This document shows, one piece after another, positions 1 to 12,642 of a stretch of 64,000 nucleotides of DNA. The position numbers and the translations under genes were made by a program. Source of the DNA: Mikania micrantha (lineage: Eukaryota; Streptophyta; Magnoliopsida; Asterales; Asteraceae); NCBI GenBank assembly GCA_009363875.1, contig CM018691.1, forward strand, positions 123,381,404 to 123,445,403. The letters are read 5' to 3'. The notes below the pieces were generated by a model. It was not told where the DNA came from, did no database searches, and saw only the letters and a program-made list of their open reading frames with translations. How positions within the stretch are numbered: position 1 is the first letter of the stretch; each line of letters begins with the position of its first letter.

Positions 1-408
1 ATGAAAGAGTTAGGTGGTTGACAACATTGTTCAACACTATAATCAAAACTGGTAAGATGTTGAATCTGAGAAGTAGTGTTTTCGTTACCTTAACAAGAAC
101 AATAGAAACACCAATGTTGTCGTAATTACACGGGGTTTCTTTTGAGTCATACTATGAAACTATGGGAAAAAGTTATCAAAACAGTTAAAACGTGTATTGC
201 ATTTGATTAACTTAGAATTACAATAATAATGAGCTCATTATAAAGAGCTAAATATATTACAATTAGATTAATTAGAGTATATATAAATCTCATATTCTAA
301 TTTGTCTAACATTCCCCCGCAAGTTGAGGGCGAGAAACAACATGCAACTTGGACCTTAAGAACAAAAATCTTTAAGAGGTTAAAGGCTTCATAAAGACAT
401 CTGCAAGT
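1..408. repeat. Direct duplicate of 2014-2420 (LINE/Copia junction)
   Basis: This stretch repeats 2014-2420 with only a handful of substitutions and one single-base indel. Each copy contains a LINE segment, then the 3' LTR (128 bp) and the 3' end of the minus-strand Copia element. Because the LINE/Copia insertion junction itself is copied, the duplication happened after the Copia insertion. The match begins at the window edge, so its true left limit is unknown. It stops at 408/2420, after which the two sequences differ completely. Confidence 0.9.
184..311 (-). mobile_element. Copia LTR, duplicated copy
   Basis: Near-identical to the 3' LTR at 2197-2324 of the Copia element to the right. It is followed (312-408) by the CCCCCGC polypurine-tract complement and the extreme 3' end of the Copia internal region. 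It is not an independent insertion but part of the duplicated junction. Sequence 409-551 after it is unassigned. Confidence 0.8.
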
Positions 409-551
409 GGAAAGGGGAAAATGCAATAGGGTATAATGGTTGTAACCATGGTATTTAGGATTTGACGGGGAAAAAAATACAATGAGATTTTTAGTTGGTA
501 GAGAACTACTGGATAATGTGATGGATGTATGAAGATATAACGATATAATCA

Positions 552-810
552 TGTTAGGTTTTACGTAGGCCTTTGGGAGATTTAGGGTAGCCGACCCTAA
601 TCCTGGCCCATTAGGGTTTAACCTAATTGTTTTTCTATTGAAAGCTTTGTCACGTAATTGTAATCTTTAACTATCAATAAAGAACCCCTAGTTGCAACCT
701 GTGGACGTAGGTCACATCGTCCGAACCATGTTATATCGTGTCTGTGTTTCTTTGCTTTCGTGTGCATGTATGTGTTAATCGGTTTTCTCTGCGCCACTTA
801 ATTCCTAACA
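552..810 (+). mobile_element. Probable solo LTR (Copia-like, 259 bp)
   Basis: The sequence starts TGTTAGG and ends CCTAACA, giving TG...CA ends inside a short inverted repeat, as expected of a small LTR. An AATAAA-like signal (caataaag, about 676) lies inside. The flanks (aatca and aacat) do not form a clean target-site duplication, so either flanking decay or a later rearrangement must be invoked. The LINE endonuclease region starts immediately to its right. Confidence 0.5.
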
Positions 811-2196
811 AACATGTTGTTGAGAATGGTGCTAGGGGAGGAGGTAGTGGCACTAGTTAGCACTTACACACCACATGTGGGGTTAGGGAAGGGGAGAAGA
901 GAGAATGCTTGGATGATATGGATCAAGTTGTGGGGGACCATTTTAAGAGACAAGAAAATTTGTATAGGAGGAGGTTTTAATGGATACATAGGCAAGGAAA
1001 ACGATGAATTTTTATTGGTTCGCGGGGATTTCGGATTATTCGAGGCCCAAAATGAGAGTGGCAACATTCTTTTGGACTTTGTTGTGGCCTATAACCTAGG
1101 CATCTTAGACTCGTTCTTTAAAAAGAGGGATTCACATTTTATCCCATTTACCAACGGAGGGCATGACATGCAGATTGATTATTTGATGATCACGGTAGGT
1201 GCTTCCTGGGTAGACAATGGTGACATCAACTTTTGGTGACAGATATCGCCATGAGTAGGAGGCTAGTTAGTGGAAAGAGTAAAGATAGACCTAGGATTAT
1301 ATGGAGTTATCTAAAGGAAGAAAGGATAACTATATTTAAAAAAAAGGTACATGTGGAGATAGATCAATGAATATGCGGAGTGCAAACCGGATGTCGTAGG
1401 CTATGGCAAACAACATGTCATGAGCAACAAAGGAGACCCTTGTGATCAAAACCAAAATGGTTTGACAGGCATAAGGAATTGTGGAATTGGAATGACGATG
1501 CCCAAGACAAGGTTTGTGCAAAGCAAGAAAGTTTTAGGAAATTTTTCAGACGCACAAAGGATGAGGAGAAGGCAAGACTAAAGGAGAGGTACAAGGACGC
1601 AAAGTGAGAGGCAAAGAAGACAGCGTATGAAGCTAAAAACATCGCATACAAAGAGATGTATAGAAGCTTGGAAACCAAAAGAGGAGAGCATGATATTTCA
1701 GGATTGCCAAGGCTAGGGAGCAAAGGAGACAGGATATATAAGTGATGAAATTCATATAGAGCGAGGATGCATGGGCCCCGATAAAAAAGAAAGATATCAA
1801 GGTGAGATAGCAAGCTTATTTTTATGACCTTTTCAACAACATAAATTATCAAGAAGATGGTGTGACCTCCACTAAAAAAGGATCATGAAACAACTGCTAC
1901 ATCATACGTATTAACCCAAAAGAGGAGAGGGAGGAGAGTTCTTAGAAGAATAGGAAGGTCATACGTGGTGGGACTGGACAACAATCCTATCAAAGTATGC
2001 AAATATCTAGAAGATGAAAGAGTTAGGTGGTTGACAACATTGTTCAACACTATAATCAAAACTGGTAAGATGTTGAATCTGAGAAGTAGTGTTTTAGTTA
2101 CCTTAACAAGAACAATAGAAACACTAATGTTGTCGTAATTACAGGGGGTTTCTTTTGAGTCATACTATGAAACTATGGGAAAAAGTTATCAAAACA
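811..2196 (+). pseudogene. LINE (RTE-type) endonuclease region, decayed
   Basis: Translation of 814-1239 resembles the APE-type endonuclease of plant RTE LINEs: a STYTPHVGL stretch, the metal-site motif GGGFNGYIG (usually GGDFNGHIG) and a C-terminal QIDYLMI. The catalytic Asp of the GDFNG motif is Gly here. After the stop at 1237-1239 the similarity continues in broken frames (ERYKDAK, YEAKNIAYKEMY around 1585-1660), which matches the linker between endonuclease and reverse transcriptase in this family. The element is interrupted at 2196 by the Copia insertion and resumes at 7175. No intact protein can be made. Family assignment rests on recognised motifs; no database search was done. Confidence 0.75.
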
Positions 2197-2368
2197 GTTA
2201 AAACGTGTATTGCATTTGATTAACTTAGAATTACAATAATAATGAGCTCATTATAAAGAGCTAAATATATTACAATTAGATTAATTAGAGTATATATAAA
2301 TCTCATATTCTAATTTGTCTAACATTCCCCCGCAAGTTGAGGGCGAGAAACAACATGCAACTTGGACC

Positions 2369-5300
2369 TTAAGAACAAAAATCTTTAAGAGATAAAGGCT
2401 TCATAAAGACATCTGCAAGTTGATCACTTGTAGATTTAAATTGAACATTAAGTTGACCTTGAGACACTTGCTCACGAACAAAATGAAAATCTACTTCAAC
2501 ATGTTTTGTATGAGAATGAAACACAGGATTGGAAAAGAGATAAGTAGCTCCAAAGTTGTCACACCAAAGAGTAGGAAAGGATGTCATTGGGATGCCAAGT
2601 TCATGCAAAAGAGACTTCAACCAAATTAATTCTGCTACAGTATCAGTAAGAGCCTTGTACTCGGACTCGGTGGAAGATCTTGAAACAGTTCTTTGTTTAC
2701 AAGCAGACCAGGAGACAAGATTAGATCCCAAATATATAGCAAATCCCCCGGTGGATCGTCTATTGACGGGACAGCCAGCCCAATTAGAATCAGAGTAAGC
2801 CTGAATTGAAGAGAGAGGGGTATTTGACAAATGAGCATCCGTAAAAGCTTGGAGGGAAGAGCTAGAAGTGCGACGGATCAAAAGCCAAGATTAGTGGTTC
2901 CTTTCAAATAGTGCAAGATGTGTTTAACTGTTGACCAACGATTTTCAGTTGGAGAATGCATGAATTGACATACTCGGTTAACAGCAAATGCAATGTCCGG
3001 TCGAGAAAGGGCAGCATATTGTAATCCCCCAACAGTCTGTTGATATGTAACCGGATCAGAAAGGGAAGGACTATCATCAACAGTTATGTTTTGAGAAGAA
3101 CTCGTAGGCGAGGAGACTGACTTGCAATCAGAGAGGTCTGCTCGATGAAGAATATCCCAGATGTATTTTCTTTGTGAGAGAATGAGATACTTGCCATGAT
3201 AAACAACCTCAATTCCCAAAAAATAGTGAAGTTGACCAAGATCGGTAATAGCCAAAATAGAATGCAGATTCTGAATAATGTCGTCGACAGCTAAGTTGTT
3301 ACCTGTAATGATAGTGTCGTCTACATAAACAAGAATATAAACAGCCGTGCCACTAGAAAGAAGAAAAAAGAGAGATGGTTCAGTTTTGGATCCATGAAAA
3401 CCAAGCTGTTGAAGTGCTGTTGACAGACAATGAAACCAGGCCCGGGGAGCTTGCTTAAGCCCATAAAGGGGCTTGTGAAGCAAACACACATGATCCGGTT
3501 TAGTTTGATCAACAAAACCAGGAGGCTATTTCATGTATACAGTTTCCTGTAAGTCACCATGCAAGAAAGCAATTTGCACTACCAGTTGGCGTAATGGCCA
3601 GTTGCTTGAGACAGCAAGAGATAAGACCACTCGGATGGTGGTTGGTTTGAAAATTGGACTAAAAGTCTCGTGATAGTCAATTCCAGGTTGGTGGATGAAA
3701 CCTTTAGCAACAAAACGTGCTTTGTGACGAGTGATATTACCTTGTGGATCTTTCTTTAACCTGTATACCCACTTACAGTCAATACTATTTGTGTTGGGAA
3801 CACAAGGAACAAGAGACCATGTTCCATTTTTGGTAAGAACAGAAATTTCGTCACTCAAAGCATGACGCCACTCTGGAGATTTATTTGCAATGGTAAAGGA
3901 AACAGGTTCAATTGGTGCAATAGGAGGAGAAGAAGAGTGGGTAGTATGATAAGCAGAAGGATTATAGGGAGTTGCTCTTTTTGGATTTTGACGAAGATTA
4001 GGAGGGCGAGCACGAGGAGGAGGTGGAGGTGGTGGGGGAGGTGGTGGTGTTGGTAGGGTCGGCGGTTGTGTTAACGGAGTGACTGCTGGAGAGATAGGGG
4101 ACGGAGGAGAAGAAAGGTCAGGTTGATTTGAATCAGAAGATGTAGGTGGAATTGAATCAGGGAAAACATAAACATATGGAGATGATAATGAGTTGGAAGG
4201 TGGAAGATGAGAAGACTGGAAAGGGAAGACATTTTCATTAAAATGAACATGTCTAGCAACATATATCCATTCGGTAACTGATGAAGATTGAACACACACA
4301 ATCACAATATACTATGAATTCAACACACAATTAAGAAGATTATCTTGTATTGATAGAAATGGAAGATTACAGAATATGGAATGGATACGATTACATCATC
4401 AGATGAGGATTCCAGGGCTAAGCCCTTCTCACTGCTATAAATACAATCCTTAATAATTTTCTTCACACCTCCCACATACAAGCCTTCCTCTATTTATAAC
4501 CAACTAACAATTAACTAGTAATCAATATTACTAAACTACCCTTATCTAGAACCTACTATAACTACTAAATATTACCCAAAATATGAATATAAGTATGAAC
4601 TCTATCAGTAACAATGTCAAAACAACAATAACTATGATGAGCAGAGCTATAACCTAGGAAAACGCAAGAAGTGGATCTAAAATCCATTTTGTGACGATTA
4701 TATGGGCAAAGATAAGGAAAGCATTGACACCCGAATACATGAAGAAATGAATAATTAGGTTTACGTTTAAATACATGTTGAAATGGAGATTTGTGTGAGA
4801 AAATTCTAGATGGTAAACGATTAATGATATAGACAGCAGTTTGAAAGGCAAAGCTCCAAAAACGTTGTGGAAGGTGAGAATGGGCAAGTAGGGCAAGTTC
4901 TGTTTCCACAACATGTCGGTGACGACGTTAACAATCCCATTTTGTTCACTGGTGTGAGGGCAGGAGAGTCGATGAACAATCCCATGTTTTGTAAAGAACG
5001 TAGAGAAATTACGAAATTCTCCTCCATAATTGGTTTGCACCCTTTTTAATTTGGTGTTAAATTGTCATTCCACCATGGTAACAAAATTTGTAAAAATAGA
5101 ATAAACATGAGAGTTGTGTACAAGAGGATAAAACCACATATAACGAGAATAATGATCAACACATAACAGATAAACTGATAACCATCAAGAGAAACAGTTG
5201 GGGATGGACCTCAAACATCACAATATACTAAATCCAAAATATTTTTACTTTGAAAATCAGAATTATGCAAAGAAAGATTAGAAGATTTTCCCATTTGACA

Positions 5301-6891
5301 TGAATTGCAAATAGATGAAGAAAGTTTTGTGGAAACTGGTAAAGAACAATTTGAAACAAGAGAATTAAAAACACGAGCATGTGGATGTCCAAGACGTTGA
5401 TGCCAGATTGTTGAAGAAGCTTTGAATGCTGTGAAGACTTGCTTGGGAATAGACTTGAGTTGAGGAAGACGAAGAGAATAGAGACCATTTTCACTTGGGC
5501 CCATGAGAAGGGTAATGTGTGTAGACTCGTCCTTCATAGCAAAAAAAGAAGAGAGAAATTCAAAATAAACATTATTATCATGGCAAAATGTTTAACAGAT
5601 GATAACTTTTTCTGAATGTTAGGAACATGAAGAATGTTAGAAAGATTGAAATTTTTGTGATTTGAAAAGAAGGTTGAGGAACCAATGTGAAGAATGGGTA
5701 AATGCTTACCATCACCAACATGAAGTGAGTCTTTACCTTGATAAACATCAGATGTGTCAAGGTTGGATAAATCTGGAGTGGCATGGCTATTAGCACCAGT
5801 GTCTGGGAACCATGTGGTTCCTGATGTAGATCCAACATCAGAGAAAGTTGCATAATTGGCCTGAGGACTCGACCGAGCAAAGGTAGATTGGTGGGGACAT
5901 TGAGATGGAAAGTAGCCTATACCACAACGGTTGTAGTGACCGTATACAGTGTTTTGAGTGGATGCCCATGAAAATTGTCTAGTGGAACTATTATCACGTC
6001 CCCTGTTGTAATTGTTGAAGTTACCACGTGAGCTGCCACGAGAATTACCTCGACGATTGCCTCGGTTGTGAGAAAAACGAGAAGCATAGTTAGCGTGTGG
6101 TGGAGGATGAGATGAAGCAATAGGATTTGGTTGAAAACCAAGTTGAGATACTAATTGTTGCAAGCTATGTATTTGAGTTTGAAGAATATTAAGGTTGGGT
6201 AAGGAATTTCCTCCAGTTGTGGCTGTAAACACCTGTGGTGTAGGTGTGGTGGGTGTAGGAGAGGGTTTGTTGATCATGTAGTCATGATCAGATAACATGC
6301 CATGTAGTTCATTAAATGTAATCGGTGGGCGACGAGCCAAAAGATTAGCTTTAAGCCCATTGTATTCTTCTCGTAAACCAGAGATGGTGAGCATAACCAG
6401 ATCTTTATCTTTCATGGATTCACCAATTTTAGCTAAAGCAGAAGCATATTCCATGGCTTCAAATAGGCAATAGGGGTTTCATCACCCTTCATTGTAATTC
6501 GAAGGAGCTGAGTTTTCAACGTGTACTCTCTAGAAGCTGTATTTGGTGCATATGCATGCTCAAGAGAATGCCACAAATCTTTAGAAGTCATACCTTGAAC
6601 ATGTTGAAATGAGGCTTCAGATATGGTGGACAAAATGAGCATACGAATATGTGCATCATTGGCTATCCACCGAGGATAACCCAGGTTATCAGTAGTGGCT
6701 GATTCAGTTTCAACCTTTGGTGACGGACATGGAATAGTACCGTCTACATAGCCGAACAGATTATTGGTAATCAGAAAGGGTTCAAGCATTGCCTTCCAAT
6801 ACCCGTAGTTTGTGGGAGAAAGAGTGAAAGCGAATTTATGAGTATTATGGACAGTTTTCTCTGCTGTAGTGAAGGCAGGAATAGTAGCCAT
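2369..6891 (-). pseudogene. Copia gag-pol polyprotein, multiply disrupted
   Basis: Read right to left. Gag starts at 6891 (MATIPAFTTAEKTVHN) and shifts frame near 6440-6454. The zinc knuckle is degenerate (RCGIGYFPSQC, about 5920). The protease motif DTGA is intact (WFPDTGANSHAT, about 5790). GAG-pre-integrase (WHQRLGHPHARVF) lies at about 5400. Integrase follows from about 5230 with a stop just after the first Asp region (YCDV, about 5211); the second catalytic Asp, expected before YGGEF, is Asn; the Glu region is frame-shifted near 4910. A solo LTR splits the integrase C-terminus. RT spans about 4030-2880 with YVDD (LVYVDDTIITG, about 3325), a stop at 3526-3528 and a frameshift near 2880. 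RNase H (SDSNWAGCP to the Copia tail) ends at 2369. The element cannot be autonomous. Confidence 0.9.
4279..4607 (-). mobile_element. Solo LTR (329 bp) nested in the Copia integrase
   Basis: The insert begins and ends with TG/CA (TGATGAAG...CTATCA) and is flanked by a perfect 5-bp duplication GTAAC (4274-4278 and 4608-4612). On the minus strand it carries a TATAAATAG box in its 5' half and ends CAATCTTCATCA, the usual form of a Copia LTR just before its primer-binding site, which is why I orient it minus. The Copia reading resumes on the far side of the insert. It is the third level of nesting here: LINE, then Copia, then this LTR. Confidence 0.88.
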
Positions 6892-7174
6892 CTTTGATTA
6901 TATTGTTGCAGGAAGTCACGATCTAAGAGCAGCAGCAAAGTTGGCGCCGACTGGTTATTTGGTGGTTGTCGGCTACTTTTAGTGGTTGTCGGCAATTTAG
7001 GGTTTCCAGGTGGTACATGTATCCTTGGCTCTGATACCAAGTTAAAACGTGTAATGCATTTGATTAACTTAGAATTACAATAATAATGAGCTCATTATAA
7101 AGAGCTAAATATATTACAATTAGATACCCTCTAATTAGAATAAATATAAGTCTCATATTCTAATTTGTCTAACA

Positions 7175-7797
7175 AAAACAATATTGATACGAGAAACTCA
7201 AGTCATAGTGAATTAATTTAGCTTTATGTCAGGTTGGTCGACTACAGAGGTGATACACATCTTGATAAGGTTGATGGAGAAATATAGGGAGAAAAAGTGA
7301 GGTTTACAAATGGTATTCATTGTCCATGAGAAGGCTTCCGATAGTGTCCTTGTCAGATGATTTGGGATAGTCATGATAACAGAAGTATTCCTTGAAAATA
7401 TATATAGTGAAAATAAAAGATACATATGCCAGAGCTAAAATGAGTGTCAGAATGCTAGTGTGAGATATTGACTTTTCCTAGTGGAGGTGGGACTTCACCA
7501 AGGATCGGTTTTGGGTTCGTTCCTTCTTGCAGTTATCTTAGATGAGTTGTAGAACTCTATTCAGGAGGAAATCCCATGGTGCATGCTTTTCGCAGATGAT
7601 ATTGTGTTTATGGCAGAAAAGGAAGACCTAAATGTGAGGTTAGAGAAGTGGAGCGGCCTTAGGGCATAAAGGCTTGCGCATTAATGGTCTAAAAAAAATA
7701 TCTCTATTGTATCTTCAGTGGGGCCAATGAAGAAGAAGATGACCAGGTGACTATTGGAGGCCAAGGTATGCCACAAACAACAAAGTTTAAGTATTTT
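7175..7797 (+). pseudogene. LINE (RTE-type) reverse transcriptase region, decayed
   Basis: Continuation of the LINE interrupted at 2196. Around 7250-7345 the frames read LMEKYREKK...EKASDSV, matching the RTE reverse-transcriptase block normally reading EKAYDSV. Around 7497-7610 they read HQGSVLGSF..., IPWCMLFADDIVFMAE. FADD (7589-7600) is the catalytic RT motif and is intact, but stops and frameshifts lie on both sides. Similarity fades after about 7797, so the 3' end is missing or unrecognisable. Sequence 7798-8008 holds nothing I can name; it could be LINE 3' untranslated sequence. Confidence 0.75.
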
Positions 7798-8008
7798 GCG
7801 CATCAATGGTCTAAAACAAAAATCTAACAACTCTTTTGTTAGATTTGCACCTCTCTGAGAACATAACCAGTGATAGGAGTTCTTGGAGTCATAGGATAGA
7901 GGTAGAGATTTTTAGAGTTTATAAGGATAAAGGTTAAAAATTGTAGTTTTAAGTATCAAGTTAATACTAGGAATACTTTAGTTTAAATGTACCGCTTATT
8001 TGATATAT

Positions 8009-8148
8009 TATTAGACATAATATATATTCTTAGACAATTGATACAAAGATTAGGGATCTCAATGTAATTAATAGATTTGTAATTGTAATTTATATACACG
8101 CATGGATCAATGAGAAGGTTCACGGTTTGATCAATATTCCTTCTATCA
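8009..8148 (+). repeat. 5' LTR of the Copia element
   Basis: Pairs with 12643-12784 at about 97-98% identity by eye. It ends CTATCA immediately before the primer-binding site. The first two bases (TG) present in the 3' LTR appear lost here. It would carry the element's promoter; no clear TATA box was assigned. Confidence 0.88.
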
Positions 8149-8265
8149 TGGTATCACCCTAAATACGATCCCCTGCCGGCCCTATCTTCTGATCATCTTC
8201 TCCGATCCACTGCAACCTGCAACCCTATTCTTCTCCTCTTCTCTATTCAGCCGATCACCCTATTC

Positions 8266-11200
8266 ATGGCTAACCTACACCCGGCACTCACAGTAACCAA
8301 CATCCGTAACCTAATTCCCATTGTCTTGGAGATGGACAACGCCAAGTACACATCCTGGTCGGAACTTTTCCAGATCCAATGCACCGCCTATCAAGTTCTC
8401 GACCATATTCTCCCTCCTCCTCCCAAATCGGCGACTGATAAAGCAGCCGAGTCCTCCACTGATCAGGCTCTCTGGTCACGCCTTGATGCAGTAGTTCTAC
8501 AATGGATTTATGGCACGATCTCCATTGATCTTTTACATACCATTCTCAAACCAAAATCTACTGCAGCCCAAGCATGGAATGCTCTTGCCAATATATTTCA
8601 TGACAATAAAAGTACACGGGCGCTGCATCTTCAAACTCAATTTTCCTAGGTCAAGCTTGAATCTTTTTCATCTGCTTCTGCTTATTGTCAACAGTTAAAG
8701 GTTCTTTCTGATCAATTAGCAAGCGTGGATGCACCGGTCAGTGATCAACAATTGCTTCTTCAACTTATTAATGGCCTCACAGGTAGTAAACTGGATGCGG
8801 TTGGCATGATGTTGCAACAAACATCCCCGTTACCTGATTTTTATGTAGCCCGCTCACGCTTAATCTTGGAGGAAACAAGGCAGGCTCAACAGCCTCAACC
8901 GGACACTGCTTTACATGCTGCCACCACCCAACCCCAACCAGCCTCACCCATTCCTTCCAATTACACGCACCCGCAAACATACGGCCCACATTCTCACCAT
9001 TCTGATTCCTCTCGTGGCCGGGGTCGTGGCCGTGGGGGTCGCAGCCGTGGTCGGGGCAGACGTAACTCCAACTCTCAGCCGTGGTCCAACAACACCCGTG
9101 GACCATCTGTTTTTCAGGGGCAGCCCCATCAATTTTCTCCATGGTTTCCACAACAACAGCCATGGTGGCCACCACAACAGCCCTGGACCACCCCACCTGT
9201 ACCCTACCCTACTGTCCCTAATCCTCCTCATCATGGACCACCACCTCGTGGCAATACTGCAGGCATTCTTGGCCACACACCATCTCAGTTTTACGCATCC
9301 AGTGAAACTTCTTATGCTCCAACTAATATTGAGCAGGCCTTACACACGATGACATTAAACCCAGATCAGAATTGGTATCTCGACATTGGCGCTACTAATC
9401 ACATGTCTCACTCGACAGGTAATCTCTCACCTTATTTAAATAATAGCATACAAAATTCGATTGTCGTTGGCAACGGGTATCAAATACCGGTTCTCGGTAC
9501 GGGTTTCACCACACTTCAACCACCTTACCCACCCCTACAGCTAAACAACATCCTCATTGCTCCTAAACTTATCAAAAATTTACTATCCGGGCGCCGATTG
9601 ACCACCGAAAATCACATATCTATTGAGTTTGACCCATATGGTTTTCTTGTGAAGGATTACCAGACGCGGATTCCTATCCTCCGATGTGACAGCACAGGCG
9701 ATCTCTATCCTCTTTCCTCATCAGCTACTAAAGTCACAACTCCTTCCACTTTTGCAGCTCTCTCTCAAGACTTATGGCATCGTCGTCTAGGACATCCCGG
9801 CACTGATTTGCTTCATTTTTTAAATAAACAGCATGTTATTTCTTTTCGTAATGTTTCTACCAAAAACTTGTGTCAATCGTGTGTGTTTGGAAAACATATT
9901 AAGTTACCTTTTTATGATTCTACTTCTACTACATGTTTGCCTTTTGATATTGTTCATAGTGATGTTTGGACCTCCCCGGTTATTAGTTCCGGGGGCCACC
10001 GCTACTACATTCTATTTCTTGATGATTTCACAAATTACTTATGGATATTTCCAATTGCAACTAAATCGGCTGTTTACTCCATTTTTCTCAAATTTCACTC
10101 ATTTTTAGAAACTCAATTTGAAAGAGGCATTAAATCCTTTCAATGTGATAATGGCACCGAATATAACAACAAATCGTTTCATGATTTTTGCACCAAACAT
10201 GGCATGACCTTCCGGTTCTCTTGTCCTCATACCTCTTCTCAAAACGGCAAGGCCGAGCGTAAAATTAGGTCCATTAACAACATTGTTCGTACCCTCTTAA
10301 CCCATGCCTCTTTACCAGCCGAGTTTTGGCATCATGCACTCCAAATGGCCACTTACCTCCTAAACATTCTCCCCTCCAAAACCAAACAAAATCACACACC
10401 TACCTTTCTCTTATACCGCAAACATCCTTCTTTTGACCATTTACGCACATTCGGTTGCCTTTGTTATCCTCTTCTTCCCACCTCCTCCATCAACAAACTT
10501 CAAAATCGTTCTACCCCTTGTGTCTTTCTCGGCTATCCCCTAAATCACCGGGGGTACAAATGTTTTGATCTTAACTCCCGCAAGATCATCATTTCTCGCC
10601 ATGTGGTGTTCGATGAAAACATCTTTCCATTAGCCACTTCACACTCCAACCCTTCTGCCTACAATTTCCTTCATTCATCCGATCTTCATCCTTCCATCTG
10701 GGCTCAAGTTTCTGGTCAATCGGCGCCCACTCCAACACCACCTACCCCCCAAACCGAACCAGTCACATCCACTACCCAAGACCCACCCTCGGTAGTTCCT
10801 ACAAACCAACCTTCCTCACCTACACAACCACATTCTACTACTACAGCTCAACCATCACCATGCCGAGTCTACACTAGTCGGCCCAAACCCACACCCTCCA
10901 CTACAATTCAATCTGAAACAGCCCCTACACCGGCTTCCCAAACAGCACCTACATCGGCCCAGCCACCCTCATCCCCAATTCCAGTACCCCCACCACCACC
11001 ACGACGTCATCCTATGTCGACCCGCAGTATGACTGGTCATTCTAAACCAAAACGCTCCCTTAACCTTCATACAATGACCCCCAAAGAACCTTTTGAGCCT
11101 ATCCCTCGAAACCCAACCGATGCCCTCACCCAATCCGTTTGGTTCCGTGCCATGACAGATGAATTTAATGCTCTTATTGAAAATAATACGTGGGAGTTGG

Positions 11201-12632
11201 TACCTCGTCTCCCGGATATGAACATCATGCGATGCAAGTGGATTTTTAAGCACAAAACTAAATCTGATGGATCATTAGAGCGCTACAAAGCCCGACTGGT
11301 CTGCGATGGCGGTCACAGCAAGTTGGAGTGGACTGCTATGAAACTTTCAGTCCAGTCGTCAAACCAGCAACCATCCGAACCGTTCTGAGCATTGCTTTGC
11401 TTCGCGGTTGGGATCTCAGTCAACTTGACGTTAAGAACGCATTTCTCCATGGAAACTTACAGGAAACAGTTTACATGCATCAACCCATGGGATTTAGACA
11501 CCCCACATATCCTCATCATGTATGTCGTTTACGCAAGTCGCTATACGGGTTGAAACAGGCACCGAGGGCGTGGTACCAAAGGTTCACTGATTACGTAACC
11601 ACTTTGGGATTTCAACATAGTTCATGTGATCATTCACTCTTTATTTACAGACGAGGTCCGGATACCACCTACATGTTATTGTATGTTGATGACATCATCT
11701 TTACCACTTCTTCTACTGCTTTGAAACAAAAGTTCCTTAACCTTCTGTCTTCTGAATTTGCCATGAAGGATCTCGGCTCACTCAGCTATTTCCTTGGCAT
11801 ATCTATCACTCGGAACGCCAATGGGATGTTCTTATCTCAACAGAAGTATGCTCAAGAGATTCTTATGCGTGCCAACATGGTGGACTGCAATCCGGTTCAT
11901 ACACCTGTGGATACTATGGGCTAACTGAGTTCAACTGCTGGTGATCTCTTAACCGATGCTACTCAATTTCGTAGCCTTGCAGGTGCCCTTCAATACCTGA
12001 CGTTTACTCGTCCAGACATCTCTTATGCTGTTCAGCAAGTGTGCATGCACATGCATGCTCCTCGGACGCCTCATTTCAATGCTTTAAAACGCATCCTCCG
12101 GTATGTAAAAGGCACCATTGCTATGGGATTACATCTACGTAGCAGCCCTGTTTCCTCCCTTATTGCCTACACCGACGCAGATTGGGCAGGTTGTCCTGAC
12201 ACTCGCCAATCCACCTCCGGCTACTGTGTGTTTCTAGGTGACAATCTTATTTCATGGTCCTCCAAACGCCAGACAACCATCTCTCGATCCAGTGCCGAAG
12301 CTGAATATCGTGGCGTTGCAAACGTAGTTGCCGAATTATGTTGGATTCGAAACTTGCTACTTGAGTTAGGCTGCCCCATTCACACCGCATCCTTGGTCTA
12401 TTGTGACAATGTCAGCGCCATCTTCATGTCTGGAAATCCGATTCAGCACCAACGAACAAAGCACATTGAACTTGACATACATTTTGTTCGTGACAAAGTA
12501 CGATCCAGTCAGATACGCGTGTTACATGTTCCCTCGAGATATCAACTCGCGGACATTTTTACCAAAGGCTTGCCTCGCGTACTATTTAATGATTTCAGAT
12601 CCAGTCTAAGTATTCGTGATCCTCCTCCTTAG
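8266..12632 (+). pseudogene. Copia gag-pol polyprotein with two stops and one frameshift
   Basis: Gag begins at 8266 (MANLHPALTVTNIRNLIP). An in-frame TAG at 8647-8649 interrupts gag and the same frame continues through 8725-11388. A basic RGRGRGRGGRSRGRG stretch (about 9015-9060) sits where a zinc knuckle is usual. Protease reads WYLDIGATNHMS (about 9373), with Ile in place of the usual Ser/Thr of D-S/T-G. GAG-pre-integrase is LWHRRLGHPG; integrase shows CQSCVFGKH, DVWTSP, CDNGTEY and the ERK Glu region. RT starts near 11150 and shifts frame at about 11310, where one base seems missing. The following frame carries LLYVDDIIF (YVDD intact), a TAA at 11922-11924, then RNase H (AYTDADWAGCP, YCDNVSAIF, THIEL-type tail) to 12632. 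Only a few lesions separate it from a coding element. Confidence 0.92.
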
Positions 12633-12642
12633 ACTGAGGGGG

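Larger units (their letters stand above)
2197..7174 (-). mobile_element. Ty1/Copia LTR retrotransposon inserted in the LINE
   Basis: The two LTRs are 2197-2324 (3') and 7041-7174 (5'). On the minus strand they begin TGTTAGAC and end GTTTTAAC. The primer-binding site TTGGTATCAGAGCC (7026-7040, minus strand) follows the 5' LTR, as for initiator-Met tRNA priming. A G-rich polypurine tract precedes the 3' LTR (about 2325-2335). Flanks are AAAACA on both sides (2191-2196 and 7175-7180), an apparent target-site duplication. The LTRs differ by several substitutions and a 6-bp indel, so this insertion is older than the Copia element at 8009. Gene order gag-PR-INT-RT-RH is typical of Copia. Confidence 0.92.

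Noticed and set aside
814..1239. Host gene encoding an endonuclease-like protein
   Set aside because: Similarity is to LINE endonuclease and continues into LINE reverse transcriptase; the metal-site Asp is missing.
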